Positions 7,149 through 15,342 of a stretch of DNA of 41,888 bases are shown here, in pieces; the stretch's first letter is position 1, and every line of letters begins with the position of its first letter. The notes below the pieces were generated by a model. The model was not told the DNA's origin and searched no databases. It saw only the letters and a list, made by a program, of their open reading frames with translations. Position numbers and translations under genes: made by a program. This stretch comes from SIG587 sp045531585 (GTDB lineage Bacteria > Bacillota > Clostridia > Oscillospirales > Acutalibacteraceae), in contig JAZSEH010000036.1 of the NCBI GenBank assembly GCA_045531585.1, forward strand, positions 1-41,888, in the 5' to 3' direction.

Positions 7149-8219
7149 ATGACGTTAGAGGGAAAGAAAAAATTTTTAATTAACATACTTTTTGCAATTG
7201 TTGCCATAGCGCTAATTTATATTGTTTTTAAGTTTTTACTGTCCTATCTTTTTCCTTTTATTATAGGAATTGCTTTGGCTGCACTTGTTCAAAAGCCTTC
7301 AGAATTTATTGAAAGAAAAACTAAAATCAAAAGTGGTATAAGTGCTGCTTCAATGGTTTTTGTTTTTTATATTGCTCTTGTTGTAATTGTGAGCTTTTTG
7401 GCGATAAAATTATATTCCTTTGCTTCGGATATTGTTGTTAAAATACCCGAATATCTTCCCAAAATTCAGGAGACTTTAAATAGCTTCAACGGCAAATTTT
7501 CAAATTTCACAGCATCCTTACCTGATGATTTGGCGGCCTCCCTTGATATAGGCTCGGTAATAAATTCTCTTGTTAACACAGTTGTTCAATTTATTACAGG
7601 AAGCTTGGGCAGTTCCGCTACGGGAATTGCTAAGTCTGTTCCTTCCATTATTATAACCATAATAGTTACCATTGTTGCAAGCTGTTACATTGCAAAGGAT
7701 TACGGAAATATTAAAAAATATATCAAAAGCATACTCCCGCAAAAATACGTAGATAATTACGTTGAGGTTCGCACAATGCTTTGGGAAAATATTTTTAAAT
7801 TTTTCCGTGGTTATATGCTTTTAATGCTTATAACCTTTGTAGAATTGTCAATTGGTCTTACTCTGCTTGGTTATCCTTATCCCATAGCAATAGCCGCCAT
7901 TATTGCAATAGTTGATATTTTGCCTGTTTTAGGTACGGGAACGGTTGTTATTCCCTGGGCACTTATCAGGCTCATAAGCGGCAACGTTTGGGCGGCATTG
8001 GCTCTTATTATTCTTTATTTGGTTATTACAGTTGTAAGAAACTTCCTTGAACCCAGAATAATAGGAAAACAAATGGGACTTCATCCTTTAATTACACTTG
8101 TTTCTATGTTTGTTGGACTTCGTTTGTTCGGCTTCCTTGGTATGTTGGCTGTACCTGTTGTGTTGATAATAATTATTAAACTTTTTCAAACGGGTAAGCT
8201 TTCCTTTGATAAACTATAA
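7149..8219 (+). CDS. AI-2E family transporter (PerM/YtvI type)
   Basis: A 356-residue polytopic membrane protein of the AI-2E/PerM superfamily. Seen: two N-terminal hydrophobic segments (about 8-50), one near 65-90, a soluble region with amphipathic helices (about 95-140), and a block of hydrophobic segments from 145 to the end that includes PYPIAIAAIIAIVDILPVLG and the family-typical FLEPRIIGKQMGLHP. Some family members are sodium/proton antiporters or signal exporters; in Clostridia the substrate is generally unknown, so I do not assign one. ATG 7149 has AGGTGGTG upstream and lies downstream of the predicted promoter. It is a single-gene unit ending in a strong terminator. Confidence 0.9.
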   Translation: MTLEGKKKFLINILFAIVAIALIYIVFKFLLSYLFPFIIGIALAALVQKPSEFIERKTKIKSGISAASMVFVFYIALVVIVSFLAIKLYSFASDIVVKIPEYLPKIQETLNSFNGKFSNFTASLPDDLAASLDIGSVINSLVNTVVQFITGSLGSSATGIAKSVPSIIITIIVTIVASCYIAKDYGNIKKYIKSILPQKYVDNYVEVRTMLWENIFKFFRGYMLLMLITFVELSIGLTLLGYPYPIAIAAIIAIVDILPVLGTGTVVIPWALIRLISGNVWAALALIILYLVITVVRNFLEPRIIGKQMGLHPLITLVSMFVGLRLFGFLGMLAVPVVLIIIIKLFQTGKLSFDKL

Positions 8220-8225
8220 TTTTTT

Positions 8226-8249
8226 GGATGCCTTCGGGCATCCTTTTTT
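8226..8249 (+). terminator. Rho-independent terminator
   Basis: GGATGCC, a TTCG tetraloop, GGCATCC and six T residues directly follow the AI-2E family gene. Confidence 0.95.
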
Positions 8250-8315
8250 GTCCATTTAAGTTATTGCCACATAGTATATATTGATTTTAGTTTTAATTCA
8301 AAGTGAGTGGTATAT

Positions 8316-8531
8316 TTGGAAAAATTTATAATTGTGACAGGTACCATAACTTATGCTATAAAGGGTCGGGATTTATTGCGCAGAATGGGGTACAAGGCCT
8401 CCATCGAACGAATAACTGCCGGCGACAGGATTGGTTGCGGTTACGGTATCTTGACGTTTGGAGATACACAGATAATAAAAAGCATTCTAAATAATAACGA
8501 TATTAAAATTTTAGATATTAGAAAAATCTAA
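8316..8531 (+). CDS. DUF3343 protein (putative Se/S carrier-like)
   Basis: 71 residues from TTG 8316. The protein begins MEKFIIVTGTITYAIKGRDL and contains the DUF3343 hallmark GDRIGCGYGI, with Cys41 as the conserved cysteine. DUF3343 proteins are small ferredoxin-fold-like proteins often encoded next to cysteine-desulfurase-like enzymes and are thought to handle sulfur or selenium. That pairing is present here: the aminotransferase gene begins 17 bp later. A GTG at 8307 would add three residues, but family members generally begin with the MEK-like segment. The role is inferred from family and context, not demonstrated. Confidence 0.85.
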   Translation: MEKFIIVTGTITYAIKGRDLLRRMGYKASIERITAGDRIGCGYGILTFGDTQIIKSILNNNDIKILDIRKI

Positions 8532-8548
8532 TTACGGCGGTGTCAGAT

Positions 8549-9703
8549 ATGCTGTATTTAGATAATTCTGCGACAAGCGGTCAAAAACCTGCGGTGGTAA
8601 AAAATGCGGTTTTAACTGCTCTTGAAAATTTCAGTGCGAATCCAGGTAGAAGCGGGCATACCTTATCTGTAAAAACGGCAGAAAGAATTTATAGCTGCCG
8701 TGAAAAAATTGCAGATTTTTTTAAATATTCACATCCTGAAAACGTTATATTTACACTGAATTGCACCCATTCGATCAATACGGTGTTAAAAGGAGTCTTA
8801 AAAAAAGGGGACCACGTTATTACTTCGGATTTAGAGCATAATGCTGTAATACGTCCCCTTGAAAGCTTGAAAAGAAACGGAATAATTGAGTATGATGTTG
8901 CACACGTTTCTTTTACTGATGATAATGAAACGGTTGAAAACTTCAGGAGAAAAATTAAAAGAGAAACAACACTTATAATATGCACACATGCCTCAAATGT
9001 TACGGGGTTTATACTCCCCATAAAAAGATTAGGCGCCCTATGTAAGGAGCATAATATTTTGTTTGCGGTGGATGCTGCTCAAAGTGCGGGAATTATTGAT
9101 ATAAATATTGCGGAATTTGGTATAGATTACTTGTGTGTTGCGCCACACAAAGGTCTTTACGCTCCAATGGGTGTAGGAGTTCTTGTGGCGGATAAAAGGA
9201 TAGATAACGTGCTTATTGAAGGGGGTACAGGCTCTGCCTCGGCATTATCCGAACAACCATCTTTTCTTCCTGACAGGCTTGAAAGCGGAACACTTAACGT
9301 TCCTGCTGTGTTTGGATTATCAGCAGGTATTGATTTTGTGAATAAAAAGGGCATATCCACAATATATTCTCACGAGCTTTCGCTGATTCAAAGAGCATAT
9401 ATGGGTATAAATAAAATAAGTAACGCGGTATTATATACTCCTTTCCCGCAAAAAGGAAGATTTGCCCCCGTTTTGTCCTTTAATCTTAAAAATGTTCAAA
9501 GTAATAGGGTAGCAGAGGTCTTAAATGAATATGGCATAGCCGTAAGAGGGGGGCTTCATTGTGCTCCCTTGGCCCATAGAATGCTTGATTCTTTGAATTT
9601 TGGTACCGTTAGAATTTCCACAGGTGTATTTAATAATAATAAAAATATAGATTATTTGTTAAATGTGCTAAAAAATAAAGATTTTACAAGAAAAATAAAA
9701 TAA
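8549..9703 (+). CDS. Cysteine desulfurase-like aminotransferase class V
   Basis: 384 residues, fold-type I PLP enzyme. Visible features are the N-terminal LDNSATSGQKP, the PLP-region VDAAQSAG segment, the Schiff-base lysine in VAPHKG (Lys201), SGTLNVPAVFGLSAG and the substrate-binding RGGLHCAP with the candidate persulfide cysteine Cys338. This motif set fits the SufS/CsdA-type group (HCA near the C-terminus) more than IscS. No suf or isc scaffold genes are adjacent; the partner is the DUF3343 protein just upstream. Possible products are cysteine-derived sulfur or selenocysteine-derived selenium. ATG 8549 has GGCGGTG 6 bases upstream; a GTG at 8540 is less likely. Confidence 0.9.
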   Translation: MLYLDNSATSGQKPAVVKNAVLTALENFSANPGRSGHTLSVKTAERIYSCREKIADFFKYSHPENVIFTLNCTHSINTVLKGVLKKGDHVITSDLEHNAVIRPLESLKRNGIIEYDVAHVSFTDDNETVENFRRKIKRETTLIICTHASNVTGFILPIKRLGALCKEHNILFAVDAAQSAGIIDINIAEFGIDYLCVAPHKGLYAPMGVGVLVADKRIDNVLIEGGTGSASALSEQPSFLPDRLESGTLNVPAVFGLSAGIDFVNKKGISTIYSHELSLIQRAYMGINKISNAVLYTPFPQKGRFAPVLSFNLKNVQSNRVAEVLNEYGIAVRGGLHCAPLAHRMLDSLNFGTVRISTGVFNNNKNIDYLLNVLKNKDFTRKIK

Positions 9704-9708
9704 ATCTA

Positions 9709-9737
9709 TTGATACAAAGAATCAAATATGTTAAAAT
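9709..9737 (+). promoter_or_regulatory. Promoter of cdaA-cdaR unit
   Basis: TTGATA at 9709-9714, 17 bp, TAAAAT at 9732-9737, starting six bases after the previous stop codon. It makes cdaA independent of the upstream desulfurase gene although no terminator separates them. Confidence 0.7.
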
Positions 9738-9771
9738 TATACTGTATTTAAATAGTAAAGGAATGTGAGTA

Positions 9772-10695
9772 ATGGAAAAGGTTTTTGAATCCATTTCTTC
9801 TTTGTGGAGTCAGCTCTTTTATGCGGTAAGCCATATCACAGTTTTTGATATTATAGACATTTTGGTAATAGCATATCTCGTTTATAAGGCAATAGGTTTT
9901 TTGCGTGAAACAAGGGCGGGTCAGCTTGTTAAGGGTATTGCAATACTCATTGTTGTTGTCCTTCTTGCAAAATGGCTAAAGCTGGGTAGTCTTCAATGGC
10001 TTCTCGGTACGGTTTTTGAATCAGCACTTATTGTTGTTGCTATTATCTTTCAACCGGAGCTTCGTCGTGCACTTGAAAGGGTTGGACGGAGTAATTTCAG
10101 CAATTTTGTTAAAGGACAAACACCTGAGGAGGAAAGGGAAAACGCAACCAAATGTATTGAGGCCGTTTGTCAGGCAACGGCTGGTATGTCTAAGCAAAAG
10201 GTTGGAGCTCTTATTGTTTTTGAAAAGAATACGCTTCTTGGTGAAATTGTAAACACAGGTACCGTGATTGATGCTTCGGCATCCCCCCAGATGATAGCAA
10301 ACGTTTTTTACCCCAAATCTCCACTGCACGACGGTGCAATGATAGTTCGTGACGGAAGACTTCTTGCTGCGGGATGTATCTTACCATTATCCCAAAATGA
10401 AAATATCGGTCTCCATCTCGGTACAAGGCATCGTGCGGCCATTGGTATGAGCGAAAACTCCGATGCAGTGGTTGTTATAGTATCCGAGGAAACGGGAATC
10501 GTTTCGGTGGCATCTAATGGCAGTATTACACGAAATTATACTACCGAAAGCCTGAGAGAAAAGCTTTCAGCAGAGCTTCTTGACGGTGAGCAGATCGAAA
10601 AAAAAGGTATTTTTGGCCGTTTGAAGACAACTATAAAGTCGCTTGGTAAGCAGAAGAATAAGGATGAAAAAAATGAAACAGGGAGGGAAGAATAA
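9772..10695 (+). CDS. cdaA: Diadenylate cyclase CdaA
   Basis: 307 residues; condenses two ATP molecules into cyclic di-AMP. Three N-terminal hydrophobic segments lie at about residues 20-40, 48-68 and 75-100. The DAC domain follows, with the DGA motif at residues 187-189 and the RHR motif at 219-221, both intact. The charged C-terminal tail is lysine-rich. In Firmicutes CdaA sits in the membrane with its regulator CdaR, and here cdaR starts on the last base of the cdaA stop codon (TAATG). glmM, which commonly follows cdaA-cdaR, is absent from this locus. c-di-AMP controls potassium and osmolyte balance and cell-wall homeostasis. Confidence 0.97.
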   Translation: MEKVFESISSLWSQLFYAVSHITVFDIIDILVIAYLVYKAIGFLRETRAGQLVKGIAILIVVVLLAKWLKLGSLQWLLGTVFESALIVVAIIFQPELRRALERVGRSNFSNFVKGQTPEEERENATKCIEAVCQATAGMSKQKVGALIVFEKNTLLGEIVNTGTVIDASASPQMIANVFYPKSPLHDGAMIVRDGRLLAAGCILPLSQNENIGLHLGTRHRAAIGMSENSDAVVVIVSEETGIVSVASNGSITRNYTTESLREKLSAELLDGEQIEKKGIFGRLKTTIKSLGKQKNKDEKNETGREE

Positions 10696-11963
10696 TGAAA
10701 ATATTCGGTAAATACTCTCTGAGTGAGCTTTTTTACAACAAAAAATTTATTATTCCTTTTTCTTTTATAACTGCCTTTATTTTTTGGCTTGTAATTACTG
10801 TTGATCAAACCCCTGTAAGGGAGTCAACCGTAAGTGTTACCGTTAACGTTGCGGTTAAGGGCACCATTGTAGGCGATATGGGAATGGATGTAGTTTCAGG
10901 CGGAATAGGACAGAAGGTAGACGTGAGGGTCAGCGGGCCCACCTATATTGTTTCTGAGCTTAGTGAAAACGATATTTACGTTTCGCCTTCACTTTCCGAT
11001 GTTACACAGCCCGGTGAATACACCCTAAAGCTTACACCTATGCGTGGAAGCTCAACGGCAGGTTATGAATTTATAAGCGTTACGCCTTCTTCACTTACTG
11101 TTCGCTTCGATTACGTCGATACCAAAGATTTTGTGATTGATACTTCCGTAAAGGGTGCAGTTGCAAGTGAAGGCCTTATTGCTGAGGCTGCGGCAATAAG
11201 TAATGCAGGAGAAAATACCATATCTATTAAGGGCCCCAGAACCGAAATGTCTAAAATAGCTTCTGTAGTGGCCTATGCTGAGGTTAATAAAACACTAAGT
11301 CAAACTGAAAGCTTTGACGCTGATATTAAGCTTCTTGACGCGCAAGGCACGGAGCTTGATAAATCCTTGTTCACATTGAGCTTTGATAAGGTAAAGGTTT
11401 CTATTCCTATTTCCAAAAAGAAAACTGTTAGCCTAAAGGCAACCTTCACTAATGCTCCTGTTACACTTACCAATGATATTGATTTTACCTTATCCCATAA
11501 GGAAGTAAGTGTTATTGGACCTCCGGAAACGATAGATTCCTTAAATGTTATTGAATTATCCCCTATTGACTTTAATAAGGTCAGCGTTTCTGCTAAATCA
11601 TTTGATATGGCTCCCGTTTTACCCGATGGTATTCGTATTCTGGATAATATTCAGGCAGTAACCGTTTCATTTAATTTACGGGGTTATTCTGAAAAGATGT
11701 TTACTGTTTCTAATTATAATTGCGTTAATAGCGCAAGCGGTCTTGAAGGAACCGTTTCTGATTCTATTAAAAACGTTAAAATATGCGGTCCCTCCTCTGT
11801 ATTGCGCACTCTTGATAATACTCATTTCCGCGCCCAGATAGATTTATCTGGAAAATCTGCCGGTGAATATACCGTACCTGTTAAAATTTTCTGCACAAAA
11901 TCTTCTTCTGTTTGGCAGGTAGGCACCTACACTGCGGTCGTTGTTGTTAAAGAGAGTAAATAA
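10695..11963 (+). CDS. cdaR: CdaR / YbbR-like domain protein, regulator of CdaA
   Basis: 422 residues. One N-terminal transmembrane segment (about 18-36, IIPFSFITAFIFWLVITVDQ) is followed by several YbbR domains, recognisable as repeats of beta strands such as IKGPRTEMSKIASVVAYAEV, VIGPPETIDSLNVIEL and ICGPSSVLRTLDNT. CdaR binds and modulates CdaA at the outer face of the membrane. It overlaps cdaA by one base, so translation is probably coupled. The C-terminus ends in VVVVKES without a further domain. The length is within the range of Firmicute CdaR proteins. Confidence 0.93.
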   Translation: MKIFGKYSLSELFYNKKFIIPFSFITAFIFWLVITVDQTPVRESTVSVTVNVAVKGTIVGDMGMDVVSGGIGQKVDVRVSGPTYIVSELSENDIYVSPSLSDVTQPGEYTLKLTPMRGSSTAGYEFISVTPSSLTVRFDYVDTKDFVIDTSVKGAVASEGLIAEAAAISNAGENTISIKGPRTEMSKIASVVAYAEVNKTLSQTESFDADIKLLDAQGTELDKSLFTLSFDKVKVSIPISKKKTVSLKATFTNAPVTLTNDIDFTLSHKEVSVIGPPETIDSLNVIELSPIDFNKVSVSAKSFDMAPVLPDGIRILDNIQAVTVSFNLRGYSEKMFTVSNYNCVNSASGLEGTVSDSIKNVKICGPSSVLRTLDNTHFRAQIDLSGKSAGEYTVPVKIFCTKSSSVWQVGTYTAVVVVKESK

Positions 11964-11977
11964 TTAACCTTTGTCAG

Positions 11978-12016
11978 TTTCCTCACCTTAAGCATATTAT
12001 GTTTTGGGTGAGGAAA
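11978..12016 (+). promoter_or_regulatory. Inverted repeat spanning a start codon
   Basis: Perfect 10-bp arms TTTCCTCACC (11978-11987) and GGTGAGGAAA (12007-12016) enclose a 19-nt loop that contains the ATG at 11999. The right arm is also the only purine-rich Shine-Dalgarno-like stretch nearby. There is no T-run after it, so it is not a standard terminator. It may control translation of the downstream gene. Confidence 0.5.
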
Positions 12017-12394
12017 TTGTTTGAGTTTATATTCGCTGTTTTTGTGTCTTTTTTCTTTGCTTTGGGACTAAGCGAGGTTTTACACGGTATTAAGCTTTTG
12101 CTTTACAAAAGAAGAGGAAAAAGGAAAAATATTATTTTAACCTTTCTTAGTGAAGACGATGCAAAAAAACAACTAAATTATACACTTGAAAAGTATCGAT
12201 GGAATGGAAAGGATTACGCGGACAGCATTGTTTTTTTAAGTGATTCGCTTGATGCCGAAACAAGTAAATACTGCGTAGAAGCGGTAAAGCAATATAAGAA
12301 TATTTATATTTGCTCAAGGTCCACACTTTTACAGATTATTGACGGTTTAAAAGAGGATAAAAATGGAAAATCAGGAAGTTCTGCAAACCCTTGA
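11999..12394 (+). CDS. Membrane-anchored protein of unknown function
   Basis: 131 residues. Residues about 7-32 are hydrophobic (FEFIFAVFVSFFFALGLSEV), followed by a basic stretch KRRGKRKN and then a soluble domain of about 85 residues with alternating strands and helices (IILTFLSEDDAKKQL, IVFLSDSLDAETSKY, IYICSRSTLLQIIDG). I do not recognise the family. The topology rule of positive charges after the segment suggests that the soluble domain is cytoplasmic. It overlaps recD2 by 32 bases, arguing for cotranslation. The start is uncertain: ATG 11999 lacks a clear ribosome site and lies in a hairpin loop; GTG 12008 or TTG 12017 are alternatives. Confidence 0.65.
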   Translation: MFWVRKLFEFIFAVFVSFFFALGLSEVLHGIKLLLYKRRGKRKNIILTFLSEDDAKKQLNYTLEKYRWNGKDYADSIVFLSDSLDAETSKYCVEAVKQYKNIYICSRSTLLQIIDGLKEDKNGKSGSSANP

Positions 12395-14579
12395 TGGTAC
12401 AATTGAACATATTACCTACAAAAATTCCGAAAACGGATACACTGTTGCAACGCTTAAAAACGGAAAGCAAAGTGTGATTGTTGTTGGAGAGCTTCTCTTT
12501 ATAAACGAGGGTGACGTAGTTTCTCTTACGGGTGAGTATATAGTACATCCCACTTACGGTCAACAGTTTAAAGTACTTTCTGCAGAAAAAAAGATGCCCA
12601 CTACTGCCGCATCTATTTTGCGATATTTAGCTTCAGGAAGCATAAAGGGCGTTGGACCTTCAACCGCTCAGCGAATTGTTGAGCGCTTTGGGGATCGTTC
12701 TCTTGAGGTTATAGAATACTCCCCGGAGGAGCTTGCAATGATACGGGGTATTTCTCCCGAAAAGGCTCAAAAAATAGGGGAGGAGTATAAAAGGCAGTTT
12801 GGCGTAAGGGAAATTATGCTTATTCTGGGACGCTTTGGCGTTTCTGCCCCTTCTGCCATTAAGGTTTATAAGGTCCTTGGCGATAATGCCGTTGTTCTGA
12901 TTCAGGAAAACCCATATATTCTTTGTAATGAAAAAATTGATTTCCCCTTTGAACTTGCTGAGGAAATTGCAGAAAGCTTTGGCATAGATGCGGCTAATAA
13001 AAACAGAATTTGCGCAGGCGTTGAGTACGTTTTGCGTAAAAATCTAATGAATGGACATACCTGTCTGCCAAGAGAAAAGGTTCTTGAGGTAAGCAGCAAT
13101 CTGCTCTCCTGCGAAAAGGATGACGTTTCCGCGGCTTGCGATACCCTTATTAACGTGCTGCGGGTAACCTCTAAGGAGGTTGACGGAGCCGAATTTCTTT
13201 CGCTCGGGGCATACTATAACGCCGAAAATTTCATAGCTGCAAAGCTTACCGCACTTAACAACTACTCAAGGCCTGATATTACAGTAGACCCGCTTGAGAT
13301 AGATTATATTGAACAAAGAATGAAGGTTGAGCTGGATGAAGCGCAACGTGATGCGGTGCTAAGAGCCTGCCGTAACGGTATTTTCATACTTACAGGCGGT
13401 CCCGGTACAGGAAAAACAACAACCTTAAATGCAATAATAGAGTTATTTGAAAGAAAGGATATAAGGGTTGAGCTTGCCGCACCCACAGGCAGGGCTGCTA
13501 AGCGTATGTCAGAGCTTACCGGTAAGGAAGCAAAAACAATCCATCGCCTTTTAGAGGTTGAGTGGGGTGAAGGGGACAAGCAGCAGTTTTCACGAAATGA
13601 GAAAAATCCCCTTAGCTGTGACGTTATTATTGTAGATGAAATGTCTATGGTTGACGTTCCTCTTTTTGAAGGCTTACTTAGGGCACTTAAGCTTAATTGC
13701 CGAATAATACTTGTAGGTGATGTTGACCAGCTTCCAAGCGTTGGTGCAGGAAACGTTTTAAACGATATTATAGATTCGGGATTGTTTGATACCTGTAAGC
13801 TTCATAAAATATTTCGTCAGGCAGGACAGAGCGATATTGTAAAAGCTGCCCACTCCATAATTAGCGGTGAGGCTATTCGCTTTACCAACCGTGATACCGA
13901 TTTATTTTTCCTAAGAAAAAATGATGTGGAGGATGCCTGCAGGCTGATATATGATTTATATACCGGTCGTCTGCCTGAAAGCTACGGTTACGTTCCCCAA
14001 AATGATATTCAGATTCTTTGTCCATCAAGAAAAACTGCTCTTGGAACAGTCAATCTGAACGGCATATTGCAAAGTGCTGTAAACCCTCAGGATAAAGGAA
14101 AAAAGGAAGTATATTATAAGGGTGCCTATATTCGTGAGAGCGATAAGGTTATGCAAATAAAAAACAACTATGATATCGGTTGGGTCAAGGATGACGGTGA
14201 AACAGGCGGTGGGATTTTTAACGGTGATATAGGCACCGTTGAAAAAATAGATACACGTGAGGGCTTTATGAAGGTGCGCTTTGACGACCGTGTGGCTACC
14301 TATTATTCCGAGGATTATGGTGAGCTTGAGCCTGCGTATGCCGTTACAATACATAAAAGTCAGGGAAGCGAATTTGAGTGTGTTATTTTACCCCTTCTTG
14401 ACACACCATCGCTTCTGCGTTACAGAAATTTGTTGTATACTGCCGTTACCCGTGCCAAGAAAATGCTTATTATAGTGGGTAGTGAGGCAATATTTAATCA
14501 AATGATAGAAAATAATAAAAAAACCCTGCGTTATACACTTCTTAAAACAATTCTTTGGGAACTGAACAATGAAGCTTGA
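12363..14579 (+). CDS. recD2: ATP-dependent RecD-like DNA helicase (RecD2)
   Basis: 738 residues, superfamily 1B 5'-3' helicase. The N-terminal part contains an OB-like region (about 10-75) and helix-hairpin-helix repeats (GVGPSTAQRIVERFG; IRGISPEKAQKIGEEY), which mark RecD2 rather than RecBCD-associated RecD. The motor has Walker A GGPGTGKTT at residues 345-353, Walker B-like DEMSMVD, GDVDQLPSVGAG and the late motif TIHKSQGSEF. RecD2 acts in DNA repair and mismatch processing outside RecBCD. ATG 12363 has GAGGAT upstream. The gene overlaps both neighbours, placing it in a tight unit with the unknown membrane protein and comF. Confidence 0.96.
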   Translation: MENQEVLQTLDGTIEHITYKNSENGYTVATLKNGKQSVIVVGELLFINEGDVVSLTGEYIVHPTYGQQFKVLSAEKKMPTTAASILRYLASGSIKGVGPSTAQRIVERFGDRSLEVIEYSPEELAMIRGISPEKAQKIGEEYKRQFGVREIMLILGRFGVSAPSAIKVYKVLGDNAVVLIQENPYILCNEKIDFPFELAEEIAESFGIDAANKNRICAGVEYVLRKNLMNGHTCLPREKVLEVSSNLLSCEKDDVSAACDTLINVLRVTSKEVDGAEFLSLGAYYNAENFIAAKLTALNNYSRPDITVDPLEIDYIEQRMKVELDEAQRDAVLRACRNGIFILTGGPGTGKTTTLNAIIELFERKDIRVELAAPTGRAAKRMSELTGKEAKTIHRLLEVEWGEGDKQQFSRNEKNPLSCDVIIVDEMSMVDVPLFEGLLRALKLNCRIILVGDVDQLPSVGAGNVLNDIIDSGLFDTCKLHKIFRQAGQSDIVKAAHSIISGEAIRFTNRDTDLFFLRKNDVEDACRLIYDLYTGRLPESYGYVPQNDIQILCPSRKTALGTVNLNGILQSAVNPQDKGKKEVYYKGAYIRESDKVMQIKNNYDIGWVKDDGETGGGIFNGDIGTVEKIDTREGFMKVRFDDRVATYYSEDYGELEPAYAVTIHKSQGSEFECVILPLLDTPSLLRYRNLLYTAVTRAKKMLIIVGSEAIFNQMIENNKKTLRYTLLKTILWELNNEA

Positions 14580-15342
14580 AAATATGTTCAACGGACTGAT
14601 TGCACTTATCTATCCTAAAAAATGCGTGTGTTGCAAGGAGCTTATAAATGAAGAGGATGACCTTTGTGATGCTTGCAAAAATGCGATAGAACGCAACGGC
14701 GACAAAATATGTACCTGGTGCGGGCAGCAGCAGAAATATTGTGAATGTAAATTTCGCGTTTACAGGTTTCGCGGCATTGTTGCACCCTTTTTAAACGAGG
14801 GCTTGGCACAAAAGGGTCTATATGATATAAAGTTTCACAACCGTTCCTCTAATGCGGTGTTCTTTGCTAAGGAAATGGCAAAGGTTGTAAATAAACACTT
14901 TGAAAATATAAAGTTTGACGTTATTTGTCCTGTGCCAATGTTCTACCTTAAAAAGGCCGAAAGAGGATATAATCAAAGTGAAATTCTTGCCAAAGAGCTT
15001 TCGCGTATACTTGGCATAAAAACCGATACTTCCGTTCTTTTTTCACATAGAAAAAAGAAAATTCAACACGAAATTAAAAGTGTAACGGAACGCTATTCAA
15101 ATATAAAGGGAAGATATTACTGCAAAAAGAAAATCAACTTTAAAAACGTTCTTTTAGTAGATGACGTTAAAACTACTGGCGCTACCATTGATGAATGTTC
15201 AAGACAGTTAATGCTGGCAGGGGCCGAGAACGTTTATTGCGTAACTGCACTTATCACAAATCCGTGGTTGAAAAAAGCGAAGAAAAAGGATATAATAAAA
15301 AATAAGAGTGGTGATAAAAATGGCAACCGAAATAGGAATTGA
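14569..15342 (+). CDS. comF: ComF family protein (phosphoribosyltransferase fold)
   Basis: 257 residues. The N-terminus has a zinc-ribbon set (CVCC, CDAC, CTWC, CEC). The C-terminal phosphoribosyltransferase domain carries CPVPMFYLKKAERGYNQSE and the PRPP-binding VLLVDDVKTTGATIDEC. ComF proteins take part in DNA uptake for natural transformation, working with the ComFA helicase; dprA, another transformation gene, lies 3 kb downstream, but comFA is not here. The start overlaps the end of recD2 by 11 bases. The lysine-rich tail ends inside the next gene (23-base overlap). The family assignment is strong; competence in this organism is not shown. Confidence 0.92.
   Translation: MKLENMFNGLIALIYPKKCVCCKELINEEDDLCDACKNAIERNGDKICTWCGQQQKYCECKFRVYRFRGIVAPFLNEGLAQKGLYDIKFHNRSSNAVFFAKEMAKVVNKHFENIKFDVICPVPMFYLKKAERGYNQSEILAKELSRILGIKTDTSVLFSHRKKKIQHEIKSVTERYSNIKGRYYCKKKINFKNVLLVDDVKTTGATIDECSRQLMLAGAENVYCVTALITNPWLKKAKKKDIIKNKSGDKNGNRNRN

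Noticed and set aside
8303..8494. 63-codon + frame beside the DUF3343 gene
   Set aside because: Overlaps the DUF3343 frame in another phase; the DUF3343 frame has a recognisable motif and this one does not.
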